Source: Persicimonas caeni
Lineage (GTDB): Bacteria; Myxococcota_A; Bradymonadia; Bradymonadales; Bradymonadaceae
Assembly: GCF_006517175.1 (NCBI RefSeq)
Contig: NZ_CP041186.1
Coordinates: 6,847,074 to 6,911,073, forward strand
Length of the DNA: 64,000 bases
Direction of reading: 5' to 3'
Position numbers and translations under genes: made by a program. Below, in pieces: positions 33,209 to 42,020 of this stretch. Each line of letters starts with the position of its first letter. The first letter of the stretch is position 1. The notes under the pieces were generated by a model that had not been told where the DNA came from, ran no database searches, and worked only from the letters and a program-made list of their open reading frames with translations.

Positions 33209-35149
33209 TTACGAGATGCGAGTGCCCGGCTTGACGTTCTCGGAGAAGAACGCCAGCTCCAGCTTGCCTTCGTCGGTCTCGGCGGCGAGCACCATCGCCT
33301 CGCTCTTGATGCCGAAGAGCTTGGCGGGCTTGAGGTTGGTGACCATGGCCACCTGCTTGCCCTCGAGGTCGCTCGGGTCCCAGCTCTTGGCCAGGCCGGC
33401 GACGATGGTGCGGTTGTTGTCTTCGCCGACGTCGGCCGACAGCTTCAGGAGCTTGTCGGCGCCCTCGACCTTCTCGGCCGACTCGATGCGCCCGACGCGA
33501 AGTTCGATATTCATGAAGTCGCCGAACTCGACCAGGCCGGTCTTCTCGGAGTCTCCCTTCTTGCCCTTGGACTTCTTCTGCTTCTTCTCGACCATTTTGG
33601 TCTGCTCTTCCTCTTTGGCGATGGCCTCGAGGTCGATCTTGTCGAACAGAACGTCCGGGGTCTCCACCGTGTTTCCGGCCGGCAGGCCGCCCCACTTGAG
33701 CGAGGCGAGCTGCAGGTCGTCGTCGCTCGTGAGCTGCAGGGCGCCCAGAATCTTCTGCGCGGCATCGGGTACGAACGCCGAGGCGAGCACGGCGACCCAG
33801 CGGATGCCTTCGAGGGCGTGGTACAGGATGTGCTGGACGCGCTCGATGTCACCTTCTTTGTTGTACTTCCAGGGCTGGGTGGTCTGGATGTACTGGTTGA
33901 GGTCCTTGGCGAAGCTCATGATGGCGTCGAGCGCGTTGTGCGGCTCGCGCTTGTTCATGGCGTCGCGCACGGTCGCCAGGATGACGTCGGCGGCCTTGCG
34001 AAGGGCCACGTCGTGCTCGTTCTGCGTCTCGGTGTACGCGGGCACCTCACCGTCGATGAAGCTCTGGACCATCTTGGTGGTGCGGTTGACGAGGTTGCCA
34101 AGGTTGTCGGCGAGCTCGCTGTTGTTGCGCTCGACGATGCGCTCCTGGACGAAGTTGCCGTCGCTGCCCAGCGGGATCTCGCGCACCATAAAGTAGCGAA
34201 GAAGGTCGAGCGGGTACTCGTCGGCCAGTTCGAAGGCGTCGATCCAGTTGCCCTTCGACTTGCTCATCTTCTCGCCCTCGACGGTCCACCAACCGTGAGC
34301 GAAGACCTGCTTGGGCAGGTCGACGCCGGCGCTGAGGAGAAAGGCAGGCCAGTAGACGGCGTGGAAGCGCAGGATGTCTTTGCCGATGAGGTGGACGTCG
34401 CACGGCCAGAACCCGCCGGTCTCGCCGGCCTCGTCGAAGCCGCCCACGCCGCTCAGGTAGTTGGTCAGCGCGTCGACCCACACGTACAGCACGTGCTCGG
34501 GGTCGTCGGGGAACGGGATGCCCCAGTCGAAGGTCGTGCGGCTGATGGACAGGTCCTTGAGGCCGCCGTCGACGAAGGCGCGCACTTCGTTGCGACGCGC
34601 CTTGGGGCGCACCGGGACCGTGTCGCTGTCGTACCACTCGATGAGCTGGTCTTGGTATTTGCTCAGCTTGAAGAAGTAGCTCGCCTCCTCGACCCACTCG
34701 ACCTCCGAGCCGGTGGCGACGGCCTTGCCGTCTTCGATCTCGTCTTCGGCGTAATACGCCTCGTCGGAGGCCGAGTACCACCCCTCGTAGGTGTCGAGGT
34801 AGATGTCGCCCGACTCCTTCATGCGCCGAATCATCTCCAGGACCGTCTCTTTGTGGTCCGCATCGGTGGTGCGGATGAACCGGTCGTGGCTCAGCTCGAG
34901 CTTCTCGAACAGGTCGCGGAACTTCGCCGAGTTCTCGTCGACCAGCTCTTGGGGCTCGATGCCGCGGTCTTCGGCGGCGCGCTGGATCTTGAGGCCGTGC
35001 TCGTCGGTGCCGGTCAAGAAGAAGACGTCGTCACCGCGCTGCCGGTAGTGGCGCGCGAAGACGTCGGCGACGATGGTCGTGTAGGCGTGGCCGATATGCG
35101 GCGCGCCGTTGACGTAATAGATCGGAGTGGTGATGTAGAAATTCGCCAT
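33209..35149 (-). CDS. metG: Methionyl-tRNA synthetase
   Basis: This 646-residue class I synthetase has the HIGH motif (residues 18-21, in NGAPHIGHAYTT), FFLTGTDEHGLKIQ, and KMSKSKGN near residue 294. The anticodon-binding helical domain follows. A fused C-terminal tRNA-binding OB-fold (residues ~535-646: NIELRVGRIESAEKVEGADK) is joined through a Lys-rich linker. It charges tRNA-Met in the cytoplasm. No four-Cys zinc knuckle is seen in the connective region, so it is of the shorter, zinc-free type. It belongs to a holB-ricT-metG-tatD-like cluster. Confidence 0.97.
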   Translation of the reverse strand: MANFYITTPIYYVNGAPHIGHAYTTIVADVFARHYRQRGDDVFFLTGTDEHGLKIQRAAEDRGIEPQELVDENSAKFRDLFEKLELSHDRFIRTTDADHKETVLEMIRRMKESGDIYLDTYEGWYSASDEAYYAEDEIEDGKAVATGSEVEWVEEASYFFKLSKYQDQLIEWYDSDTVPVRPKARRNEVRAFVDGGLKDLSISRTTFDWGIPFPDDPEHVLYVWVDALTNYLSGVGGFDEAGETGGFWPCDVHLIGKDILRFHAVYWPAFLLSAGVDLPKQVFAHGWWTVEGEKMSKSKGNWIDAFELADEYPLDLLRYFMVREIPLGSDGNFVQERIVERNNSELADNLGNLVNRTTKMVQSFIDGEVPAYTETQNEHDVALRKAADVILATVRDAMNKREPHNALDAIMSFAKDLNQYIQTTQPWKYNKEGDIERVQHILYHALEGIRWVAVLASAFVPDAAQKILGALQLTSDDDLQLASLKWGGLPAGNTVETPDVLFDKIDLEAIAKEEEQTKMVEKKQKKSKGKKGDSEKTGLVEFGDFMNIELRVGRIESAEKVEGADKLLKLSADVGEDNNRTIVAGLAKSWDPSDLEGKQVAMVTNLKPAKLFGIKSEAMVLAAETDEGKLELAFFSENVKPGTRIS

Positions 35150-35289
35150 TGTTCAACTCTGTCGATTTTCAGGCAAGCCCCAGCAGGAACACAATGGTTG
35201 GGGCGAATGGACCAAATTCAAGGTGGTTCTTAGAACTTGGAGGTGGGTTTGGCAAGGCTTCGGTGCTCGGGCCACTCGACTCATTTCAA

Positions 35290-35582
35290 TGCCCCGCCGA
35301 AAAGCCAAAGGCCATCCAGAATCCATTTTAGCGGGCTCAGAAAAAGTTGGGGGCACACAAACGCCGTTTCATCGGGCTCGCAAAAAGCGATGGGGCACAC
35401 AGACGCCATTTTGTCGGGCTCAGAGGGAGCGGAGGGCACCGAAACGTCGTTTCATCGGTCTTGGGAAAAGATTTGGGGCACTGAAATGTCTGTGCGACGG
35501 TCTTGGGAAAAGATTTGGGGCACTGAAATGCCGTTTCAATGGCCTCCGCAGATTCTGAGGGCATCGAAATGGCGTTCGTGAG
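35290..35582. repeat. 42-bp-period tandem array B
   Basis: Six clear units of 41-42 bp start at 35332 (then about 35373, 35415, 35456, 35498, 35540), with a decayed unit before. The best-matching pair is 35456-35497 and 35498-35539 (CGGTCTTGGGAAAAGATTTG then GGGCACTGAAATG...). TGAAATGCCGTTTCA inside the unit is a near palindrome. No gene with a ribosome site is apparent. The period equals that of array A at 13 kb although the unit sequence differs. Confidence 0.88.
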
Positions 35583-35674
35583 GCGGGATCGGGTTCGGGA
35601 GGCGTGGTTGATGAGGATCAAAGCCCCGCGGCAAGCCGTAGGGCTGCACGGGCGCCGCAAAAGGCGCGGCGAGT

Positions 35675-35700
35675 TCCGCTGGGGGCGAGCCCCCGCTCCG
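35675..35700 (-). terminator. GGGGGC-GA-GCCCCC hairpin after ricT
   Basis: A tight GC stem (GGGGGCGAGCCCCC) lies 15-35 bp beyond the ricT stop codon. It resembles the centre of the dispersed GC-rich repeat seen at 14.97 and 16.08 kb. T-tract absent. Confidence 0.4.
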
Positions 35701-35713
35701 CGAAAGGCAACGG

Positions 35714-36820
35714 CTACTTCTTCTTGCCGCGACCGCCGCGTTTGCCGCGTTTGCCGCGTTTGCGGCGCCGGGAGCCGCGGCGTCGCGACTTTTTGCCCGA
35801 TTTCTTCTGCTTGTTGTTAGACGATTCTTGGCCGCCGTCGGCAGCCAGGTCGGGGATGCCGACGAATTCGACGCTGCCTGGGGCATCGTCGTTCCAAAGG
35901 TAGCGCTCGTGGCGCTCGTCGGGCGGGGTGTCGACGGTTTCGTCGAGCTTCTTGGCGTCGATGATCTCGATTTCGTCGACTGGGAAGAGTTGGCGGTTCT
36001 CGTCATGCAGCTTGATGGTGACCCGCCGGTTGATGACGTCGAGGTCGATGATTTCGCCCACGCCCATGGCGGTCTGTGCCTTTTGGCCGGCCCGCGGCAA
36101 CGACTTCTTCATGCGCCGGTACATCTGCTGCTCGTAGACGAGGCAGCACATCAGGCGGCCGCACATGCCCGAGACCTTCGAGGGGTTGAGCGTCAAGCCC
36201 TGCTGTTTGGCCATGCGAATCGAGACCGGGGAGAACTCCTGCAAGAAGGTGCTGCAGCACAGCTCGCGCCCGCACGGGCCGATGCCGCCGAGCATGCGGG
36301 CGCCGTCGCGCACGCCGATCTGGTGCATCTCGATGCGGGTGCGGAAGCGGTGGGCGAGGTCTTTGACCAGGTCGCGAAAGTCGATGCGGCCGTCGGCGCT
36401 GAAGTAGAAGACGATCTTCGAGCCGTCGTGCATGTACTGAGCGCGGATGAGCTTCATGGGCAGGTTTCGTGCCCGGATGCGCTCGATGCAGAATCGGTAG
36501 GCGTCGCGCTCGCGCTCTTCGTTTTTGTCGGCGTGGCGCACGTCGCCGTCGTTGGCCTTGCGCAGCACGCGCTGGATGCTGCCGGTGGGCAAGAGCTTTC
36601 GCTGCACGTGGCCGGTGATCTTGGCGATGGCCGGGCCGCGGTCGGTTTCGACGATGACCTGGTCGCCCGGGTAGAGCTGCAGCTCGCGGGCGTCGAAGTC
36701 GTGCTTGATGAAGTTCGTGCGAAATTTGGCCTGCACGACGTTGTAGAGGCGCTTTTTGCCGCCGAACGGCTCGCCGCCGGTCTTGTCGTGGGCTGTGTTG
36801 TCGGTGGTCGTGGTGGTCAT
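35714..36820 (-). CDS. ricT: PSP1-domain protein, RicT/YaaT-like
   Basis: This 368-residue protein has a PSP1 conserved domain (residues ~25-265), including the paired cysteine clusters GPCGRELCCSTF and GMCGRLMCCLVYE, which in RicT proteins coordinate iron-sulfur centres. The last ~60 residues are Lys/Arg-rich (RRRGSRRRKRGKRGKRGG) and probably bind RNA; this tail is not standard for the family. In Bacillus, RicT acts with RicA/RicF on RNase Y-dependent RNA maturation. Its place between holB and metG copies the Firmicutes synteny. It is separated from holB by 41 bp, so likely co-transcribed. Confidence 0.92.
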   Translation of the reverse strand: MTTTTTDNTAHDKTGGEPFGGKKRLYNVVQAKFRTNFIKHDFDARELQLYPGDQVIVETDRGPAIAKITGHVQRKLLPTGSIQRVLRKANDGDVRHADKNEERERDAYRFCIERIRARNLPMKLIRAQYMHDGSKIVFYFSADGRIDFRDLVKDLAHRFRTRIEMHQIGVRDGARMLGGIGPCGRELCCSTFLQEFSPVSIRMAKQQGLTLNPSKVSGMCGRLMCCLVYEQQMYRRMKKSLPRAGQKAQTAMGVGEIIDLDVINRRVTIKLHDENRQLFPVDEIEIIDAKKLDETVDTPPDERHERYLWNDDAPGSVEFVGIPDLAADGGQESSNNKQKKSGKKSRRRGSRRRKRGKRGKRGGRGKKK

Positions 36821-36861
36821 GGGGTTCCGACTGTCGCTACAGAACGTTCGTTTTTCGAGCT

Positions 36862-37887
36862 TCAGGCCGACGCGCCGTGGCGTCGGAAGTTGCCCAGCAG
36901 GTTCTCGGTGATGAGCTGGGCGTGCACGTTTCGCATCAACAAGCGTTGGGCCTCGCGGATTTCATCGAGGAGTCCGAGGAGCTCGTCGAGGGAGACGCGG
37001 TCGCTGTAGGAGGCGACGAGGTCGACCAGGTCGGTGTTGATGAGCCGATCGGCGTTGCCGGCGGCCTTATAGAGCATGACGTCGCGCAAAAAGAGCTTGA
37101 GGACGTCGAGCTTGCGCTCGAGCTCGTTTTTGTTCGAGCTCAGCTCTTCGGCCAGGTCCAGCAGAGGGACGGGTTGGCCGGCGGGCAGGTTGACGATCTG
37201 CTCGACGAACTCGCGCCGGGCGTCGAGCATGCCCGACTCGACCACCGCGAAGGTGCGCCCGACGCTCCCCTCGCCGTAGCCGGCGGCGACCTCCAGCAGC
37301 TTGGCGTCGGGGCGCTCGATGTCCTCGTTCTCTTCGAGGAGCTCGTCGAGCAGCTCGACGACGTCCGATTCTTCGAGCGCGCCGAAGCGCAGCACCTGGC
37401 AGCGCGAGATGATCGTATCGAGCAGGCCGTGGGGCTGGTCGGTCACGAGGATGAGGCGCATGCGCTTGGAGGGCTCTTCGAGCGTCTTCAACAGCGCGTT
37501 GGCCGCCTCTTCGGTCATCGTGTGAGCGTCGTCGATGAGGACGATGCGAAAGCGCCCCTCGTAAGGCGCCTTCATGGCGGCTTTCTGGATCTCGCGGATC
37601 TGGGCGATCTTGATGCGCCCCTTCTCGGGCTCGACGAAGAGGACGTCGGGGTGCTGGCGGCCGTCGATCTTGCGGCAGCTACTGCATTCGCCGCAGGCGT
37701 CGCGGAACTCGCCCTCGGGGCGGTGGGCGCAGTTGACCACGGCCGCGAAGGTCTGGGCGGTCAAGAATTTGCCGACCCCCTGCAGACCGGTGAACAGGTA
37801 CGCGTGGTGGACGCGGCCGGTGTTGAGGGCCGTCTTCAAGATGTCGAGCGGGCGTTCTTGCCCCCGAATTTGCGACCAGTGCAGCAC
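36862..37887 (-). CDS. holB: DNA polymerase III delta' subunit
   Basis: This 341-residue clamp-loader AAA+ protein has RGQERPLDILKTALNTGRVH, a P-loop-like GLQGVGKF, a zinc module (CAHRPEGEFRDACGECSSC), IDDAHTMTEEAANALLKTLE and the sensor SRCQVLRFG. The start is GTG 37887 with GAGGA 7 bases upstream. It loads the sliding clamp during replication in the cytoplasm. It is first gene of the holB-ricT unit. The P-loop has GVGK and so may retain nucleotide binding, unlike E. coli delta'. Confidence 0.95.
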   Translation of the reverse strand: MLHWSQIRGQERPLDILKTALNTGRVHHAYLFTGLQGVGKFLTAQTFAAVVNCAHRPEGEFRDACGECSSCRKIDGRQHPDVLFVEPEKGRIKIAQIREIQKAAMKAPYEGRFRIVLIDDAHTMTEEAANALLKTLEEPSKRMRLILVTDQPHGLLDTIISRCQVLRFGALEESDVVELLDELLEENEDIERPDAKLLEVAAGYGEGSVGRTFAVVESGMLDARREFVEQIVNLPAGQPVPLLDLAEELSSNKNELERKLDVLKLFLRDVMLYKAAGNADRLINTDLVDLVASYSDRVSLDELLGLLDEIREAQRLLMRNVHAQLITENLLGNFRRHGASA

Positions 37888-37942
37888 GGTGATGTCCTCG
37901 GAAGGGCGCGAAGTTAAGACGCCCGCGATGCTAGCGCAACGC

Positions 37943-38090
37943 GGGCGAAAAAGTAAAAGAGCGAAAAAGCAAAGGAGCGAAAAAGTAAAAGAGTGAAGAA
38001 GTAAAGGAGTGAAAAAGTAAAGGAGTGAAAAAGTAAAGGAGTGAAAAAGTAAAGGAGTGAAAAAGTAAAGGAGTGAAAAAGTAAAAGAGC
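37943..38090. repeat. 16-bp purine minisatellite
   Basis: Tandem GTGAAAAAGTAAAGGA units (exact 16-bp period, for example 38041 and 38057), grading at the left into 8-bp variants. The plus strand is almost pure purine over ~150 bp. Its end pairs with the complementary pyrimidine tract at 38119-38153. It lies between holB and htrA. Confidence 0.92.
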
Positions 38091-38118
38091 AAAGGCGGTA
38101 CGTGTCGACCGCCTTTGC
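38089..38118 (-). terminator. Rho-independent terminator of htrA
   Basis: An 11-bp perfect stem GCAAAGGCGGT/ACCGCCTTTGC with an 8-nt loop lies 37 bp past the htrA stop. On the minus strand it is followed by TCTTTTACTTTTTCACTCC, a T-rich tract. Good structure for intrinsic termination. Confidence 0.75.
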
Positions 38119-38154
38119 TTCTTCGCTTCTTTACCCTTTTGCTTTTTCGCTCTC

Positions 38155-39609
38155 CTATCGCGTCACCGCGATATAAACGACGCGTCCGCCGCGCACGACC
38201 TTCAGGCGTACGACGTCGCCGCGCTCGAAGGCTTTGATCGCTTTGTCGAACTCTTTGGAGTCGGTCACCTTGTCTTCGCCGACCTCGGTGATGACGTCGC
38301 GTTGGCGAAGGCCGGCGCCGTGGGCGGCCGATTGAGAGCCGACGTTGGTGACGACGACGCCGTCGGTGCTGCTGGCGCCCAATTGGCGGGCGAGCGAGTC
38401 GGTCAGGGCTTTGACCGAGACGCCGAATTCAGCGCTCTTGGGGGCGCTGGCGTTGCTGGCGTCGAAGCTGGGGATATTGGGGTGATCCTGGTCGGGGAGT
38501 TTTTCGAGCTTGATGTCGAGCTTCATCTGCTTTTTGCCGCGGAGCAATTTGACGTCGACCGTCTTGCCGGCGCCTGCGGTGGAGGCGAGCCAGGGGAGCT
38601 TGTCGCTCGACTTCAACGGGGCGCCGTCGAACTCGAGGATGACGTCGCCGGCTTTGACCCCGCCTTTGGCCGCCGGGCTGTTGTTGACGACCTCGGTCAC
38701 CAGCGCGCCGGTCGGTTTGTCGAGGCCGAAGGTAGCGGCGAGCTTTTTGTCGAGTTCTTGGACCCGGATGCCCAACCAACTGCGCACCACGTAGCCGTGA
38801 TTGGCCAGGTGGGGTAAGAGCTTTTTGACCATGTTGATGGGGATGGCAAAGCCGATCCCCTGGCCGTTGCGGTTGATGGCGGTGTTCATGCCGATGACCT
38901 CGCCGGAGAGCCCGATGAGCGGGCCGCCCGAGTTGCCCGGGTTGATGGAGGCGTCGGTCTGGATGAATTCGGCGTAGGCGTCGTTGTCGATGCCCAGATC
39001 GCGGCGTCCCAGTGCGCTGACGATGCCGGTGGTCACCGTGTGGCTCAGCCCCAGCGGGTTGCCGATGGCCAGCACGTGCTCGCCGACCTTGACGCGGTCG
39101 CTGTCGCCCAGCGCGATGGCGGGCAGCTTGCGCTCGGTGTCGATCTTGAGCAGGGCGACGTCGGTGTCGGGGTCCATGCCCACCACGCGGGCGGCGTACT
39201 CGGTCTTGTCGAGCAGCTTGATCTTGATGGCGCTCGCGCTCTCGACGACGTGGTTGTTGGTCAGGATATAGCCGTCGGGATGGATGATGAAGCCGGTGCC
39301 CTGGGCCATCGAAGTCGGCCCGCCAGACCATTCGCCTTTGCCCAGGAGGCGCTCGATTTCGTCGCTCTGCCCGTAGCTGACGATGATATTGACCACCGAC
39401 GGGCTGAGCTTCTCGGCGAGCTTCGACAGGCTCGAGAAGCGCAGCGGGGCGTTGGGGTCGATGCCCTGGTGCGACGACTCTTCGACCCACACCTCGTCGG
39501 GCGCCTGGTCGTCCTGGGCGAACGAGGTCGTCGCGCCGAGGGACAACGCGGTCGCCACGAGGCCGGAGAGCAAGAGCCGGGAGATTCGCCGTTTTAGGGT
39601 GCCAGTCAT
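38155..39609 (-). CDS. HtrA/DegP-family periplasmic serine protease
   Basis: This 484-residue protein has signal peptide cleavage near TTSFA-QDD. The trypsin-like domain shows the complete triad: H120 (ILTNNHVV), D150 (DTDVALL) and S227 (NPGNSGGP). Two PDZ domains follow at about residues 275-370 and 395-480. It degrades or refolds damaged envelope proteins. Start ATG 39609 is preferred over an upstream in-frame start, since it gives a canonical signal peptide. It is transcribed alone and ends at an intrinsic terminator; it is divergent from the PPC lipoprotein gene. Confidence 0.96.
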   Translation of the reverse strand: MTGTLKRRISRLLLSGLVATALSLGATTSFAQDDQAPDEVWVEESSHQGIDPNAPLRFSSLSKLAEKLSPSVVNIIVSYGQSDEIERLLGKGEWSGGPTSMAQGTGFIIHPDGYILTNNHVVESASAIKIKLLDKTEYAARVVGMDPDTDVALLKIDTERKLPAIALGDSDRVKVGEHVLAIGNPLGLSHTVTTGIVSALGRRDLGIDNDAYAEFIQTDASINPGNSGGPLIGLSGEVIGMNTAINRNGQGIGFAIPINMVKKLLPHLANHGYVVRSWLGIRVQELDKKLAATFGLDKPTGALVTEVVNNSPAAKGGVKAGDVILEFDGAPLKSSDKLPWLASTAGAGKTVDVKLLRGKKQMKLDIKLEKLPDQDHPNIPSFDASNASAPKSAEFGVSVKALTDSLARQLGASSTDGVVVTNVGSQSAAHGAGLRQRDVITEVGEDKVTDSKEFDKAIKAFERGDVVRLKVVRGGRVVYIAVTR

Positions 39610-39938
39610 CGTCGTCGGGGGGCTTGAGACTTCCTGCAGTGCGTCGCGCTCGGCGCACGTCAGGCGCTTGTCGCTCGACTTCTCTACCAATAAACGTCGC
39701 CACAGCAGCGCTCTCTATCAAGATGCAACTCGGGCCGCTCAGGTGGCAAAACACTCGGGGGAGAGGGAATAGTCCTGTTTTCTAATTATGCCGGTTATCG
39801 AAGCGCTCTCAAAGGAGCCGTGTGGATTTTCTTTGGGCAACGCGCGTCAACCCTTTGATGTGCGTTTGTGTGTGTGCTAATCCTCCACCGATCGAAACCT
39901 TTTTTCGATGCGCTACTTGTTTCAAAGGAGTGATTAGT
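39610..39938. promoter_or_regulatory. Divergent promoter region, htrA / PPC lipoprotein
   Basis: This 329-bp non-coding space lies between two divergent envelope genes and must hold both promoters. It includes an A/T-richer patch (TTTTCTAATTATG at 39778-39790), a GT-rich run (39859-39878) and a strong ribosome site AAAGGAG before 39939. No operator could be assigned. Confidence 0.4.
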
Positions 39939-42020
39939 ATGAAGCGCAATCTATTGATTCTGTTGCTCGCCGCCGGCCTGATGGCCGCTTGTGGTGACGA
40001 CGACGAGCCGAGTAACAACACGCCCTCCGAAGACGTGGGCACTGACGTGGAGGCCGACGCGGGCCCGGACGCCGAGACCGATGTCGAAGATGATGTCGAA
40101 GATGACGTCGAGAATGACGTCGAGGACGACGGCGGCACGCAGGGCGACTTCACCGAAGAGGAGCCGAACAACACCGAGGAGGAGGCCAACACCTTCACCG
40201 TCGGAGAGCCGATCACCGGCCAGATCTCGCAGGGCTCCGGTGAGAACAGCGATATCGACATCTTCCAGGTCGACCTGACCGGCGGCAAGATCTTCGAATT
40301 CGAGCTGACGGAAGTGGGCTCGGGCTTCGACACCGCCGACGGCAACATGGCTACGGTTGTCTTCGCCGATGCCGAGGGCACCTTCAGTCGCGCGCTCATC
40401 CCCGACTTCGGCACCAAGCGCCAGGCTTTCGTGCCCGCCGACGGCACCTACTTGGTGTACGTGTACGACGCACGCTCGGGAGCCGAAGAGCCCATCGAGC
40501 ACGGAGGGGCGGACAGCACCTACGAAATCGCCACCTCGGTGGTCGATCCGAGCCCGACTTCGGTCGACGTGCCGGTCGATCAGGACGACGAGCTCGAAGA
40601 AGACGGCGTGGACGTGTTCGAGGTCAGCCCGGCCGACGACACCACGCTGATTGCCGAGACGACGGCCACGCGCGCCCCGGTCTCCAGCGACCTGGACACC
40701 GTGCTGTACGCATGGAGCGCCGCGGACAGTCAGACGATCGCGACCAACGATGATTTCCCGGGGCAGGACGGAACCTACGACTCGAGCATGGCGTTCAGCG
40801 CCACCGGTGGGCAGACCTACTGGATCGTGGTCGACTCGTACTCCAACGCCCAGGACGCGTCGTACAACCTGAGCGTGACCGAGACCGACGATGCGCCCAC
40901 CGCACGTCGCGCGATCGGCGCCGGCGATTCGCTGACCGGTGAGATCTCGGACGCAGGCGCCGACGACTTCGACACCGACTACTTTGAAGTGACTCTGCAG
41001 CCGGGCGAGACCATTCGCCTCGAGGCGACGGCCGACGACGCGATGCAGCCGCGCATCGACGTGCTCGTGTCGAGCTTCTTTGGGCCGATCTCCATCGCCG
41101 AAGGCCGTCCGGTCGAAGGCGTGGCCGCCGTCGAGCTGGCGCATCCGAGCTCTGCCGATGGAGCGGGCACCTATCAGGTCAACGTCGACGACGCGCGCAA
41201 CGTGCCGCTCGACGAGAACACCGACCCGGAGAACGTCGGTGGAAGCACCTTCGGCTACACCTTCACCGGCACCGACATCAGTTGGACGGCGACGACCGAG
41301 ACGCTGCCTTTCACCAGCGCCGGGAGCATCGCTAACGTCGGTAACTACGACTGGTACGAGTTCGCCGTGACGGCCAACACCGTCGTCGGTCTGCAGGTCG
41401 GTGGCGCCGCCACGGCCGACTTCGAACCGGTCGCCGCGCTGCTTCTCGACGGCGCTGCTACCACTGGCGACTCCATCGCCTACGTGGCCACCGCCGCTAC
41501 CGACATCACCGCCGGCATGCGCGACGCGTACTTCCGCGGCGGCACCGGCTTTGACGCCGACATGTCGTTCATCAACGTCAGCTACGACGGCGTGACCTTC
41601 ACGGACGTGGCCGAGAGCGAGTCGAACGACCAGCAGAGCGAAGCCAACGACCTCACCGCCGACATCCCGGCGGCCGTCACCGGCACGCTCGACGGCGCCG
41701 GCCCCAGTGACCTCGGCTCCGACTACTTCCAGGTCACTCTCACCGAGGGCGACCAGCTCGGCTTCATCGCCGAAGCGGGCGCGGACGGCGACACCGACGA
41801 TGCCGACACGGTCGTCACGGTCGTCGACAGCAACGGCGACGTGGTCTTCGAAAACGACGACTACCTTCCGCAGGAAAATGGCTTCTTCAGCGCCGGCGCC
41901 TTCGCCGCGCCTGCTGATGGCGACTACTTCATCGTGGTCGAGCCGTACTGCACCACCGATCCGAACGCCACGGACTGCAGTGGTAACGGCGATTACACGC
42001 TCAAAGTGTTCATGAACTGA
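39939..42020 (+). CDS. Lipoprotein with repeated PPC-type beta domains
   Basis: This 693-residue lipoprotein (lipobox LMAAC) begins after a strong AAAGGAG site. Residues ~25-70 are an acidic repeat of DVEDDVEDDVENDVEDD type. The rest consists of four or five beta-sandwich units resembling pre-peptidase C-terminal (PPC) domains: EEEPNNTEEEANTFTVGEPI ... SDIDIFQVDL; ISDAGADDFDTDYFEVTLQP; ESNDQQSEANDLTADIP ... LGSDYFQVTL. PPC domains usually accompany secreted peptidases, but no peptidase domain is present here. It is highly acidic, so it may bind calcium. Monocistronic, ending in a repeat-rich spacer. Confidence 0.85.
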   Translation: MKRNLLILLLAAGLMAACGDDDEPSNNTPSEDVGTDVEADAGPDAETDVEDDVEDDVENDVEDDGGTQGDFTEEEPNNTEEEANTFTVGEPITGQISQGSGENSDIDIFQVDLTGGKIFEFELTEVGSGFDTADGNMATVVFADAEGTFSRALIPDFGTKRQAFVPADGTYLVYVYDARSGAEEPIEHGGADSTYEIATSVVDPSPTSVDVPVDQDDELEEDGVDVFEVSPADDTTLIAETTATRAPVSSDLDTVLYAWSAADSQTIATNDDFPGQDGTYDSSMAFSATGGQTYWIVVDSYSNAQDASYNLSVTETDDAPTARRAIGAGDSLTGEISDAGADDFDTDYFEVTLQPGETIRLEATADDAMQPRIDVLVSSFFGPISIAEGRPVEGVAAVELAHPSSADGAGTYQVNVDDARNVPLDENTDPENVGGSTFGYTFTGTDISWTATTETLPFTSAGSIANVGNYDWYEFAVTANTVVGLQVGGAATADFEPVAALLLDGAATTGDSIAYVATAATDITAGMRDAYFRGGTGFDADMSFINVSYDGVTFTDVAESESNDQQSEANDLTADIPAAVTGTLDGAGPSDLGSDYFQVTLTEGDQLGFIAEAGADGDTDDADTVVTVVDSNGDVVFENDDYLPQENGFFSAGAFAAPADGDYFIVVEPYCTTDPNATDCSGNGDYTLKVFMN

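Noticed and set aside
35237-35581. 114-codon plus-strand frame in array B
   Set aside because: It is only the translation of the 42-bp repeats; no ribosome site and no recognisable domain.
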